Assembly (NCBI GenBank): GCA_045629285.1
Contig: JAZQQY010000018.1
Span: 42,368-106,367, forward strand
DNA from: UBA1723 sp045629285
Lineage (GTDB): Bacteria; Bacteroidota; Bacteroidia; Bacteroidales; Paludibacteraceae
DNA: 64,000 bases
Direction of reading: 5' to 3'
The stretch's first letter is position 1. Each line of letters starts with the position of its first letter. Below are positions 54,150-63,356 of this stretch, one piece after another. The notes below the pieces were generated by a model. That model was not told the DNA's origin. It did not search any database and worked only from the letters and a program-made list of their open reading frames with translations. Made by a program: the position numbers and the translations under genes.

Positions 54150-54674
54150 TTAAAAACATCCATGATCTTCTGATTCTCCAAATTCACCCGTAACTGGATC
54201 TAGACGAAATAATTCCCAGTATGGATCAGCAAGCCCTCTTAATTCAACCCACAGAGTTTTTTTATCCTTAGGATTATCTACCCACACGATATCTGCTATA
54301 AAAGAAGGTGAATTAGGTGCACGCAATGCTCTTTCTTGAATATTGAAATCTGTCCTTTGAGGTAAGACTAAATTCATATATAAACTGCCATCCGCATTAT
54401 AAATGCATGAATAATTTATATGATTATTTTTATACGAAACAATCACTCTATCCATTGTAGGAACAGGACAAGACCCATTCTTCCTGACATTAGGAATATC
54501 TATTACCCTACCTTCAAAAATCCATCTTATTCCAATTGGTCTTAATCTATTTATTTCAGAATTGTAATAAAACTCTTTAGGAAAGCAAAATCGCCTTCCT
54601 ATACATGGATTATCCTTAAACGACAAGGTCATTCCCAAATCATTATACCATTCGAAATCAGTTAATTTTTCCAT
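54150..54674 (-). CDS. Hypothetical cytosolic protein with IYNAD motif
   Basis: A 174-residue soluble protein from ATG 54674 (the longer frame starts at TTG). It is beta-rich with SCIYNADGSLYMNLVLP, DIVWVDNPKDKKTLWVEL and a DPVTGEFGE end, as in repeat or propeller-type immunity proteins, but no family is recognised. It shares the IYNAD block with the 53136 protein. It follows the secreted family A gene by 112 bases. Confidence 0.5.
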   Translation of the reverse strand: MEKLTDFEWYNDLGMTLSFKDNPCIGRRFCFPKEFYYNSEINRLRPIGIRWIFEGRVIDIPNVRKNGSCPVPTMDRVIVSYKNNHINYSCIYNADGSLYMNLVLPQRTDFNIQERALRAPNSPSFIADIVWVDNPKDKKTLWVELRGLADPYWELFRLDPVTGEFGESEDHGCF

Positions 54675-54786
54675 ATACAAACAAATTTAAATATCATTTA
54701 ATTTTCATCTGCTTCATACCCTTTATTGTCTGAATTTTGGGAGTATTTTACCCGACACAACTGATACAACCCATTGTACTCATAAT

Positions 54787-55557
54787 TTATTTAATATAAT
54801 CCTTTATAGGATCATCATCATTAATCTCTGGCATAAAATACATTTGCAAAGGATCATTCAAAAAAATAATATCATGCCATCCCGTTTTATCAATTTTACC
54901 TTTACTTGAAATATTGTATTCTGTTATTTCACACAAAGATCTTGCTTCATTTTCAAGGTATTCTTTTTCCTCATATCCAAAAAAATTTTTCCTTATCACA
55001 AAACCTTCCGGATTTTCTTTATAATGAAATAATCTAAATACGTTCTTGTTTAAGAATACCACTTCTAAACAATCAGAAAAACCTAAATCGTGGCCACTTA
55101 CTGTAATACTATCAACCAATACACCACTTTTATCAAAAGTATACATCTTTGCCCAATTTTCACAATCTCCACTCATTTCAAAACATCTTACTGAAAAAAA
55201 GAAAAATTCAACATACTTTTTGTTGGTTATTTTAAACATTGCTTTCGGGAAACTCTTTATCATCTCTCTTTTTGTGGCACCTTCTTCTTCAGAATCCAAA
55301 TCCCATACAATATCCTCATAATAAAGATCATCATCTTCCATCATAAGTATATTTCTTGAATTTAGGCTATCTAGCATTATTGCAGATTTCATAAATTCAA
55401 GATACATAGCATTCCTAGAACAAAATGGAGGCTCTGTTTCTTCAAATAAAGATGAGAATTTTTCAAAATCAGAAAACGAATAAGACTTATTTTCTGTCTG
55501 AGAAAAACATGTCACATAAAAGCAACACAACAATTCTAAAAAGATTAATTTCTTCAT
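54787..55557 (-). CDS. Family A secreted protein
   Basis: A 256-residue exported protein with signal peptide MKKLIFLELLCCFYVTCFSQ. The middle is rich in Glu and Asp (MMEDDDLYYEDIVWD), and the late block ITEYNISSKGKIDK and ending DDPIKDYIK link it with the proteins at 30668 and 47872. It is the first gene of the 55.6-52.4 kb run. The 55558-55942 spacer before it is AT-rich with nothing recognisable apart from the upstream region of the BspA gene. Confidence 0.55.
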   Translation of the reverse strand: MKKLIFLELLCCFYVTCFSQTENKSYSFSDFEKFSSLFEETEPPFCSRNAMYLEFMKSAIMLDSLNSRNILMMEDDDLYYEDIVWDLDSEEEGATKREMIKSFPKAMFKITNKKYVEFFFFSVRCFEMSGDCENWAKMYTFDKSGVLVDSITVSGHDLGFSDCLEVVFLNKNVFRLFHYKENPEGFVIRKNFFGYEEKEYLENEARSLCEITEYNISSKGKIDKTGWHDIIFLNDPLQMYFMPEINDDDPIKDYIK

Positions 55558-55942
55558 GATTTATTTTCTATTTACATCAACAATTTATTAAATCCGAAAG
55601 ATCCGACATTATAATCAAAGTCTGACTCGTACAAGTATACTCAATTAGTTAATTATACAAAAAATAAAACATAAAAAAACACTTTTTTTCATGTTCGTTA
55701 TCCCATATCAAATTTTACGAATCATTTGGATTTATAAATTTTGTTTATAACTTTACCGACAAGTTGATATGAAGCGAAAGAGTCTACCCATTGGAATTAC
55801 GATTCATAGGACTAGCAAAAGGATTTTTGGAACTAGAATTTATTGTACGACTAGAAGATTTACCACCATCGTGTCTCGATATTATTTGACCGAAAGTCCA
55901 TTATTCAAAAATCATAGCAAATATAAAAAAGGAAATAATATT

Positions 55943-58207
55943 ATGAAGAAAATTTTACTAGCATTAACAGCGACATTTGCTGTTTGCCTTGCGGTATTTG
56001 CAGGCAAGAACATGTGTGTTAAGAAACAAAATGGAGACATTCTAAGAATTAATGTCGACGACGTGTATGAAGTCTATTTTGAGGACATCTTCAATCCTGA
56101 CACTTCCACTATAACGCCACCACTTATTGAGCTAACTGTAGAAGACACTTCTGCCTATGCTCCATTGAGATTTGAAATCACATCTGATTCCACAGTTGAA
56201 TTGACTCGTGGAGAAAATTGGGATTCTTACAGAAACCTTGTATCTGTAAATATTCCGTCGAAAGTTAAGATTGATGGAAATGTATATAGTGTTACTTCTA
56301 TCGGTGATTGGGTTTTTAAAGATTGTAGCAGCTTGACTTCAATCATCATTCCGGAATCTGTAACAAATATAGAATGGGGGGCATTTAACAATTGTAAAAA
56401 TCTTAATGTAGTAATTGCGAACACAAGAAAGAATGTTTCAATTGAAAAAAATTCTTTTTCTTTATGCAAATCTGTAACATTTACAAAAGACCCTAAGATC
56501 ACCAATCCGTCTATAACAGACGCTTTGACATCTCAACTTGATTTTGAAATAACATCCGACTCAACTGCGCAAATAATCGGTTGCGACTCGATAGCAGGTA
56601 TAAATTCTGATGAAATCAAAACACAAGTGCTTATTGAAGGCAAATTATATGACGTCACAAGTATTAAGAATATGAGTTTGACGTCTCGATCAGCTACAGG
56701 TGTTCTTATCATTCCATCTAGCATCCTAAAAATTGAAGGAAGTTTAGTTAATGGTTTGGATAGTGTCTACGTCGACGAAAACAATCCAAACTATACCTCT
56801 CTTAATGGTATTATATACAATAAAGAAAAAACAGAAATAATCTACATTCCTAGAGGAATAAAAGGAAGTATCCATATCCCAGAAGGTGTCACTGAAATCG
56901 GTTCGGAGGCTTTTTATTACTGTAGCAGTTTGACATCAATCGAAATTCCTTCTAGTGTCACTTCTATCGGTTCGCGAGCTTTTTTTTACTGTAGCAGTTT
57001 GAAATCAATCGAAATCCCTTCTAGTGTCACTGAAATCGGAAATGTGGCTTTTGTGGGCTGTGAGAACCTAGACATTGTGATTGACAATTCGAAAGAGAAT
57101 GTAAAATTCTACAGAGAAGAATATGATTGGGATCACGATATGTATATAGAAAAAGAGACAACCATGGAAGAAAGCTATGCTTTCGATGGTGTCAAGTCTG
57201 TTAAATGGCTTAAAGAAATAGTTGAAGATCCATCCGTGGCTGACGTTTCTGCCTATGCTCCATTGAGATTTGAAATCACATCTGATTCCACAGTTGAATT
57301 GACTCATGGAGAAAATTGGGATTCTTACAGAGACCTTGTATCTGTAAATATTCCGTCGAAAGTAAAGATTGATGGAAAGGTATATAGTGTTACTTCTATC
57401 GGTGGTTGGGTTTTTAATGATTGTAGCAGCTTGACTTCAATCACCATTCCAGAAAGTGTCACTAAAATCGGGTCGGATGCTTTTTATTACTGTGACAGTT
57501 TGACATCTATCAACGTTGATGCAAACAACTCTAATTACACTTCAATTGATGGTATAGTTTACGACAAAGATGTAAAAAGCATCATCTTAGTTCCTTTTGG
57601 AATAAAAGGAGAATTTATCATTCCGGATGGAATCGTTAATATTGATACCGTATTTGCTAGTCATGATAATATCACATCAATTGCTATTCCAGGATCGGTT
57701 ACCGAAATTCCTTCGTTTGCTTTTAATGCTTGTAGCAGCTTGACTTCAATCGAAATCCCTTCTAGTGTCACTTCTATCGGTTCGTATGCTTTTAACAACT
57801 GTTTCAGTTTGGCATCAATCGAAATCCCTTCTAGTGTCACTGAAATCGGGTCGGATGCTTTTCATAACTGTAGCAGTTTGGAATCAATCGAAATCCCTTC
57901 TAGTGTCACTTCTATCGGTTCGTATGCTTTTTATTACTGTATCAGTTTGGCATCAATCGAAATCCCTTCTAGTGTCACTTCTATCGGTTCGTATGCTTTT
58001 TGTTACTGTTACAGTTTGAAATCAATCGAAATCCCTTTTAGTGTCACTTCTATCGGTTCGGAGGCTTTTTATAAATGTGAGAAACTAGATGTTGTGATTG
58101 ACAATTCGAAAGAGAATGTAAAATTCTTCGATTATTGGGGAGAAGAGACAACCATGGAAGATAGCTATGCTTTCGGAGGTGTAAAGTCTGTGACATGGAA
58201 AGAATAA
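55943..58207 (+). CDS. Large BspA-type leucine-rich repeat protein
   Basis: A 754-residue exported protein. Start chosen at ATG 55943 because it gives a signal peptide (MKKILLALTATFAVCLAVFAG) with AAGGAAA upstream; the frame is open from 55769. After a short GDILRINVDDVYEVYFED domain come about 15 LRR_5 units of 23 residues (SLTSIEIPSSVTSIGSYAF type), plus two copies of a module starting SAYAPLRFEITSDSTVEL. No T9SS tail is visible. BspA proteins bind host or bacterial surfaces. Apart from the short plus-strand LRR fragment at 16992 it is the only plus-strand gene after 17 kb, and a hairpin follows. Confidence 0.85.
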   Translation: MKKILLALTATFAVCLAVFAGKNMCVKKQNGDILRINVDDVYEVYFEDIFNPDTSTITPPLIELTVEDTSAYAPLRFEITSDSTVELTRGENWDSYRNLVSVNIPSKVKIDGNVYSVTSIGDWVFKDCSSLTSIIIPESVTNIEWGAFNNCKNLNVVIANTRKNVSIEKNSFSLCKSVTFTKDPKITNPSITDALTSQLDFEITSDSTAQIIGCDSIAGINSDEIKTQVLIEGKLYDVTSIKNMSLTSRSATGVLIIPSSILKIEGSLVNGLDSVYVDENNPNYTSLNGIIYNKEKTEIIYIPRGIKGSIHIPEGVTEIGSEAFYYCSSLTSIEIPSSVTSIGSRAFFYCSSLKSIEIPSSVTEIGNVAFVGCENLDIVIDNSKENVKFYREEYDWDHDMYIEKETTMEESYAFDGVKSVKWLKEIVEDPSVADVSAYAPLRFEITSDSTVELTHGENWDSYRDLVSVNIPSKVKIDGKVYSVTSIGGWVFNDCSSLTSITIPESVTKIGSDAFYYCDSLTSINVDANNSNYTSIDGIVYDKDVKSIILVPFGIKGEFIIPDGIVNIDTVFASHDNITSIAIPGSVTEIPSFAFNACSSLTSIEIPSSVTSIGSYAFNNCFSLASIEIPSSVTEIGSDAFHNCSSLESIEIPSSVTSIGSYAFYYCISLASIEIPSSVTSIGSYAFCYCYSLKSIEIPFSVTSIGSEAFYKCEKLDVVIDNSKENVKFFDYWGEETTMEDSYAFGGVKSVTWKE

Positions 58208-58212
58208 AATCC

Positions 58213-58240
58213 GTAGAGACGCGAGATCTCGCGTCTTTAC
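58213..58240 (+). terminator. GAGACG-type terminator hairpin
   Basis: GTAGAGACGCGAGA pairs with TCTCGCGTCTTTAC with one G-U, without a free loop beyond the stem centre, 6 bases after the BspA gene. Confidence 0.6.
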
Positions 58241-58289
58241 TTACGTCTTAATAAAGAATCAAACATAAACGGGATGGGCGAAAGCCTGT

Positions 58290-58560
58290 CCCATTTTAAT
58301 TCATAATTCGTAATTCGCAATTCATAATTGTCGGGGAATGCCAACAGATGGGTGAATCACCACATTTTTCATGGTTATGTTTTCCACATATATATTGCCT
58401 AACGGGAAATGTCATATCTTAACATCATATTTTCTACCAACATTAAATCTCTAACAGGATATTTGGAAATGCGGAATCGACCGTGGAAACGGTCGGTCTA
58501 ATTACAAGCCTACGGTTTGAAATTGTCGCCAGACAATGGCATAACCGTAGGAATAATGTG
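58290..58560. repeat. Palindromic spacer with partial R1 flank
   Basis: No gene. The AATTCGT/AATTCAT run to AATTGTCGG (58299-58336) matches the R1 upstream half without its promoter. Palindromes: ACCGT-GGAA-ACGGT (58480-58493), and CCTACGGTT (58509-58517) with AACCGTAGG (58543-58551) enclosing ATTGTC/GACAAT. Confidence 0.6.
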
Positions 58561-58579
58561 ATTTAGGGGCTAAAATAAA

Positions 58580-58603
58580 GAGACGCGAGTTGCCCCGCGT
58601 CTC
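58580..58603 (-). terminator. Terminator of the HAD gene
   Basis: An 8-bp stem GAGACGCG/CGCGTCTC followed on the minus strand by TTTATTTTAG. An identical copy lies at 44942-44965. Confidence 0.7.
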
Positions 58604-58623
58604 CCCATTTACATCTAATTAAC

Positions 58624-59295
58624 CTATTTCATGCAAACGCTCACAAAATCTTCCCAAGATACGATATTGTATTTTCTCTTATCTGCTGTCTTGTATTTTT
58701 TTCCTGCAATACAAATAAACATCAAACCAGCATCTAAAGCACCTCCGTCGGATTCTACTTTGTCGCCGACCATCAACGTCGAATCATATTCCAATCCATT
58801 CATATCGCAAATCTGTGCGAACGGACGAGCCTGTGGTTTCAATGCGCCCAGCTCCTCAGCACAATAGAATTTCTCGAATACTGAACTATCTATTCCTAAC
58901 GACTCAATCTTCTCTTTAGAACGTGTGTAGTCTGAATAGACAAGAAGTCGGATTCCTTTTTTCTTCAACGCTGCCAACACTTCGTTTATATGTGGACGAA
59001 CCTTACAGTGTTTGCCAATCTGCTCTACCATCAACGGCATATAACGGTTGAAATACCAATCTTTCAATGTGTCGATATCCTTGCCTGTCTTAAGCGACAA
59101 TGTCTGGAAAAAAGCATCGTAGTAGTCCTCCGCAGTCACATAATCACGACTCTTCATCGCCTTGCGTGTCTGCCTCTCTCTCAATGCCCACATGCATCTC
59201 CAGATGTCGCCAAAAATCAAATATTTGGCAAGTCCACCCGTATAGAGTGTTCCGTCGACATCAAATATGATTGCTTTGACATTGCTTAAAGTCAT
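58624..59295 (-). CDS. HAD-superfamily phosphatase
   Basis: A 223-residue hydrolase: IIFDVDGTLY (motif I, nucleophile Asp), LVYSDYTRS (motif II), GALKPQARPF (Lys of motif III) and LMVGDKVESDG (motif IV), with a helical cap of the HAD-IA type. Substrate unknown. I use ATG 59295 because the longer frame to 59352 runs through a terminator hairpin. Its last 14 codons are duplicated at 44986-45027. It lies downstream of the GH3 gene but behind that terminator. Confidence 0.85.
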   Translation of the reverse strand: MTLSNVKAIIFDVDGTLYTGGLAKYLIFGDIWRCMWALRERQTRKAMKSRDYVTAEDYYDAFFQTLSLKTGKDIDTLKDWYFNRYMPLMVEQIGKHCKVRPHINEVLAALKKKGIRLLVYSDYTRSKEKIESLGIDSSVFEKFYCAEELGALKPQARPFAQICDMNGLEYDSTLMVGDKVESDGGALDAGLMFICIAGKKYKTADKRKYNIVSWEDFVSVCMK

Positions 59296-59314
59296 TGTAC
59301 TATCAGATAAAAAA

Positions 59315-59337
59315 GAACGCAAGTGTGGCTTGCGTCC
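59315..59337 (-). terminator. Terminator of the GH3 gene
   Basis: A 9-bp stem GAACGCAAG/CTTGCGTCC with one G-U and a 5-nt loop, followed on the minus strand by TTTTTTATC. Confidence 0.75.
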
Positions 59338-59356
59338 TTTGTAAAACTTCAAATTA

Positions 59357-61063
59357 TTACTTTACCAAGTCCTTGAACTTAGCGTGTCTCTTCTCGTCCT
59401 GAAGTAGGATGTTAAGCTTGAACTGTCCGTCTCTTGCACCTTCCTCGATACAACGCTTCTTGAATGTCTCGAATGAGTTCTCCACTAGCATGTGTGCGAT
59501 TGGATCCTTCACACGGAATGACGCTCTCTTAGCCTCATACTCGATGTTGACCTTCTTCAAGTTCTCATCCACAAGTTTGTTGAACTCGTCAGCCTCAGCC
59601 TGAGTTGTGTTCTGATCCTCAAACTCATAATAGAAGTGGTATGCAGAGATCTCCATATCAGCGAATCCGATATAGAACTTAAGCTTCTTACCAGTTGTCT
59701 TAGATGCCTCCTCAACAGCTGTGATGAACTGACGCTCGTGAAGTTTCTCACCTGTCATTGTCACGATACCGTTGATCTTCTGGATCATGTGGATAGTAGG
59801 AATCTGGTTGAACTTTCCGTCTACCTCAAGAAGGTCGCTCATTGTGTAACGGTAAAGACCTGCCCATGTAGTAACGTACGGACAATATTTCTTACCGAAC
59901 TCAAGCTCGTGAAGCTGAAGGAACTTAGGGTTCTCGCTGTCGATATCATGCTCCTCAACGAACTCGAAGTAGTGCATGTGAGGGAATACGACTGTTCCGT
60001 TTGTATCCTTAGTCTCAGGCATAACCAATCCAGCACGACACTCAGATGAGAAGTAGCTGAACTCCTGGTGTAGGCAGCAGTCAGGGAATGAGTTCTTGAA
60101 CTTGTCAAGATACATTCTTGTGTTACCACACTTCCAAGTGTTAAGAATCTGTAGGTTTGGCCAGTAGTGCTTAGGAAGCACAGTGCCGTATTTAGCCTTC
60201 AAAGCACGAAGCTCAGCCGCACGCTTTGGATTTGGCTTGATATTCTTCTCAGCCAACATCTTCTGGCGAAGCTCGTCTGAGATATTGATATTCTTGCTGA
60301 TAGTACCGTTCTCGATATCGTTGCAGTACTCGTCGAAGAACTCATTAACGTTGTTCTGCATCTCAACGATTGTCGAAGGGTTTGCAGTTACGACAAGAGT
60401 AACATCCTGCTCGATACCGAAACGCATGATGCAGTAGTAGCGAGCCTTGTAGTCTGCGATTGTAAATACGTCTGCAGGAGCAGTGTAAAGCTTCTTCACG
60501 AATCCAGGACAGTCACGCTGTGTCACACCAGACACAGATCCATATAGAGTGCCATCAGGAGCCTCGCCCTCGATAGCCTTACCTACGATAGAAACAATCT
60601 TACCGTTGAAGACGTCAGGACGGTTCTCAATGAAAGAGTAAAGCCATACCTTAGTCATCTTAGAGTAGATGTTGCTGTAGTATTCGTTAGTGATAGGAAT
60701 CCACTTTGGCTCAGAAGTAGTACCAGAAGTAGTGGCGTACATCTTTGGTTTACCAGGGAATAGGATATCACTCTCACCATTCTTATGTCTCTCTACGTAA
60801 GGACGGAAATCCTCGTAGTCGTTAGGTTTAACATTCTGACGGTATGCCTCAAACAAAGCATCATCTGTAGTAGCCTCCAAAATCTTAGCAAAATTATGCT
60901 CCTTTCCATAAACGGAATCCTTAGCATAAGTCAAAATTGCTCGAAGTGTTTCAGCCTGCGACTTCTTACAGTCCATAGAAGCCTTCACAAGTTTCTTCTT
61001 CTGAATCGAACCAGCGACACTAAGAAGGAACTTAGCAAGATACGAGTTAAATGATTTTGCCAT
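59357..61063 (-). CDS. GH3 auxin-responsive promoter family acyl-adenylate enzyme
   Basis: A 568-residue member of the ANL/GH3 group. ATTSGTTSEPKWIPIT (~108-123) is the adenylate-forming P-loop; YVTTWAGLYRYTMSDLLEVD and VTMTGEKLHERQF are the second and third blocks. Plant GH3 enzymes join amino acids to hormones via acyl-AMP; the bacterial substrate is unknown. The gene is intact with a -7 box upstream and its own terminator. Confidence 0.9.
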   Translation of the reverse strand: MAKSFNSYLAKFLLSVAGSIQKKKLVKASMDCKKSQAETLRAILTYAKDSVYGKEHNFAKILEATTDDALFEAYRQNVKPNDYEDFRPYVERHKNGESDILFPGKPKMYATTSGTTSEPKWIPITNEYYSNIYSKMTKVWLYSFIENRPDVFNGKIVSIVGKAIEGEAPDGTLYGSVSGVTQRDCPGFVKKLYTAPADVFTIADYKARYYCIMRFGIEQDVTLVVTANPSTIVEMQNNVNEFFDEYCNDIENGTISKNINISDELRQKMLAEKNIKPNPKRAAELRALKAKYGTVLPKHYWPNLQILNTWKCGNTRMYLDKFKNSFPDCCLHQEFSYFSSECRAGLVMPETKDTNGTVVFPHMHYFEFVEEHDIDSENPKFLQLHELEFGKKYCPYVTTWAGLYRYTMSDLLEVDGKFNQIPTIHMIQKINGIVTMTGEKLHERQFITAVEEASKTTGKKLKFYIGFADMEISAYHFYYEFEDQNTTQAEADEFNKLVDENLKKVNIEYEAKRASFRVKDPIAHMLVENSFETFKKRCIEEGARDGQFKLNILLQDEKRHAKFKDLVK

Positions 61064-61105
61064 ATATTATCCCTTTTTATATTATCATGTTAAGTTTACA
61101 ATCGG

Positions 61106-61113
61106 CAAAATTA
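61106..61113 (-). promoter_or_regulatory. -7 box of the GH3 gene
   Basis: TAATTTTG on the minus strand lies 43 bases before the ATG at 61063. Confidence 0.5.
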
Positions 61114-61467
61114 ACATTTTTTTAGAATATACGAATGTTCGTTCAAAAAATTATGAATGTAGGTTCGGAAATATAGGGAGGAAGTATAGATTAACAAAAA
61201 AATATCTTCTGAGAAATCCACATAAATCTTGACGAATATTTCCAAATTATTACACAAATCTTGACGAATATTTGGTCGTATTTACATTTTTCTTGAGGAA
61301 TAATCAACAAACTCCACACAATAAAAAGATGCACAGAGAAATTTTTTCTCTATGCATCAATGTTAAAATCACTTCATGCCACACATGTCAGGTAGTCCGG
61401 AGGACTTTGCCAACGGTTTGGTAACCGATTCCTGCACAGCTGATGTCGGCAACGTACTATTCAGCGA
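61114..61467. other. Gene-free spacer
   Basis: Contains a direct repeat of AATCTTGACGAATATTT (61227 and 61257, period 30), a hairpin GATGCACAGAGAAA/TTTCTCTATGCATC (61328-61358) that could end the FISUMP-like gene, and AGTCCGGAGGACT near 61394. Confidence 0.45.
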
Positions 61468-62253
61468 TTAAAATCCTGAGACAGGACGAACAGACTGACC
61501 GTGGTAGCGATCGTAGTTGCTGCGGTCGAAATACCAAGAATCGAAGTACAAGTACCAAGCGTCGCCGTAGTCGTCGTAAGCCGAAGCAGACCAACAGCGA
61601 CCGTAGTAGCCAACACCGTTGGAATCCGATCCGTAACGACTACCAGCGGCAGGGAAGAACACAGACTGGCCATTTTTATTGCTCTTAGCTATAAGTCCAT
61701 TCACCACACTACCATCAGGCATCTCGATGGAGAGCCATTTAGAGACTGTATTATCCGTAAGTTCATCAATTTCATATCTAGTCGGCATACGGTACTTTGC
61801 TCCCCAGTTGACAGTGGCGGCGTCGTATTTTGCAGTAAGCGAAGAATCAGCACCTATAAAGCCTTGCTTCTTCAATTCACTAATCGACAAATCGTATGTT
61901 CTGCAAGACTTGCTGTCATAATAATCCGTAGCATCTGTCTCTCCCCACTGGTAATAATTGCCATACTCATAACACTTCGAAGCTCCAACATTGAAATTTG
62001 CCCACTTCACGCTCAATCCCAAATCCACTAATGTGTCTGTAGTCAGACCAATCGCTTGCAAATCCGCAAATTTCACTGTGACAGTGCTATCCTCACTGCT
62101 CCAAATATCTATCGATGGAGTGCTCTCTTCAGGAGTTTTATTCTCCTCTTGCTTTGGACCATCTTCGTCATCCTCTTCATCACATGAGATTGTTCCTACA
62201 GAGAAAGCACAGCCCATTGCTAGTGCCAACCAAAAATTCCTTACTTTAATCAT
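61468..62253 (-). CDS. FISUMP-like lipoprotein
   Basis: A 261-residue lipoprotein: signal peptide and lipobox ending GTISC (~24), a Glu/Asp-rich linker, then the Bacteroidales surface domain VDLGLSVKWANFNVGA, YYQWGETDATDYYDS, RMPTRYEIDEL and the end GQSVRPVSGF. This Fibrobacter-type paralogous domain has a C-type-lectin-like fold in related families; function unknown. Its 5' region shares a 39-base leader element with the dinD homologue. Confidence 0.75.
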   Translation of the reverse strand: MIKVRNFWLALAMGCAFSVGTISCDEEDDEDGPKQEENKTPEESTPSIDIWSSEDSTVTVKFADLQAIGLTTDTLVDLGLSVKWANFNVGASKCYEYGNYYQWGETDATDYYDSKSCRTYDLSISELKKQGFIGADSSLTAKYDAATVNWGAKYRMPTRYEIDELTDNTVSKWLSIEMPDGSVVNGLIAKSNKNGQSVFFPAAGSRYGSDSNGVGYYGRCWSASAYDDYGDAWYLYFDSWYFDRSNYDRYHGQSVRPVSGF

Positions 62254-62348
62254 AGGTTCTGTTTTATTTAATTATTCTTAGCAAACGAGCCAATCAACAT
62301 AAACATATATTCTACTTCGTCTCGCAAATTATACATACTCATATCATT

Positions 62349-62387
62349 GTTTTACGCCTTGGGAGCAGTGGGCGAGTTACAAAGATA
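62349..62387 (-). promoter_or_regulatory. Shared promoter/leader element R3, copy 1
   Basis: -7 box TATCTTTG (62380-62387) followed by a leader with CCCACTGCTCCCAAGGCGTA; nearly identical to 63318-63356. It serves the FISUMP-like gene. Confidence 0.6.
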
Positions 62388-62409
62388 ATAAAAACTTGTT
62401 TGAATTTAG

Positions 62410-63237
62410 CTAAGAATTCTTTTTCCGTACATTTTTCTCTTCCGAGTTCAACCTTCGTTCTACCCTCTTTACATCTTCTCCTACAGGCTGATTTTCAGGA
62501 ATAATTCCACGGTTTAACATCATTTGTCGAACCGCCATGTTGTTTTCCACATGCTCGCCGCCTATTTGCGACACCCCATGTAAATCTTTTTGTTGAACAT
62601 TAACAGAAGTCATTTCCGCCGCAAAGTCTTTCGCCTTTATGTTTATCGTTGAAAGGAAATCAGCTAATGGACGAGAAACGGGGACTCCCAATTTACGCTT
62701 CAACAATGATGTATCTAGTGAAAAAAGAGCCTTATCGCCATTTGAACGTATCACCGCAAAACCCTTATTATCAACACCTCTTTCATATAAAACGCCAGAC
62801 AAACGTTTCTCCGTTTCTGCAAGTTTATGACGAGCCTGAACCCTCTCGTACTCAAGAAGCCTTTTCTCAACCATTTCTGCCACACGAGTCTGTACCGCAA
62901 AATAATTTTGAGCAAAAGCGATCTCTGACTTTCTCGGATCTCCATTTTGGGCAATAAGATAACATGCATAACGCGTCAACATATAGTCTACAACTTCACG
63001 CTGAGCACCTTTTGCCAATTCTATCATTTTCCCAACGCTGGGAAAATGATCTTCTACAGTTTCCCCTGCATTTACACAGGCATCTTTTGCTTTCTGGATT
63101 ACTCCTTCAAAACGTTCCCATTTAGCGTATCCCAACAAAACGCACAAATCTCGTGCACTCCAACATTCCACATCTTCATAAACACAAGCGATGGACTCAA
63201 ACTTCTCAAATAAATTCTTAATCTCTTCTGATTTCAT
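62410..63237 (-). CDS. dinD: DNA damage-inducible protein D homologue
   Basis: A 275-residue protein of the DinD/BRO-N type. The N-terminal block reads ARDLCVLLGYAKWERFEGVI and KDACVNAGETVEDHF, followed by KMIELAKGAQREVVDYMLTR and YACYLIAQNGDPRK, all landmarks of the E. coli DinD family, an SOS-regulated protein that inhibits RecA strand exchange. I use ATG 63237; the frame is open six codons further without a better start. The gene carries the R3 promoter element, so it may not be under LexA control; no SOS box was recognised. Confidence 0.85.
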   Translation of the reverse strand: MKSEEIKNLFEKFESIACVYEDVECWSARDLCVLLGYAKWERFEGVIQKAKDACVNAGETVEDHFPSVGKMIELAKGAQREVVDYMLTRYACYLIAQNGDPRKSEIAFAQNYFAVQTRVAEMVEKRLLEYERVQARHKLAETEKRLSGVLYERGVDNKGFAVIRSNGDKALFSLDTSLLKRKLGVPVSRPLADFLSTINIKAKDFAAEMTSVNVQQKDLHGVSQIGGEHVENNMAVRQMMLNRGIIPENQPVGEDVKRVERRLNSEEKNVRKKNS

Positions 63238-63317
63238 ACAGACATGACTATACAATTAAACAATTCTAAGTACACAAAGCGTTGATGACGCCTTTTATTT
63301 ATGTCGTTGCTCCAACA

Positions 63318-63356
63318 GTTTTACGCCTTGGGAGCAGTGGGCAGACTGCAAAGATA
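63318..63356 (-). promoter_or_regulatory. Shared promoter/leader element R3, copy 2
   Basis: -7 box TATCTTTG (63349-63356) followed by the same CCCACTGCTCCCAAGGCGTA leader as at 62349. It serves the dinD homologue. Confidence 0.6.

Noticed and set aside
56890..58070. Tandem direct repeats with 69-base period
   Set aside because: Not a CRISPR array: units have no spacers and translate into LRR_5 repeats of the BspA protein.
61220..61280. Direct repeat of AATCTTGACGAATATTT at 30-base spacing
   Set aside because: Only two units; no array or gene nearby, so no function can be supported.
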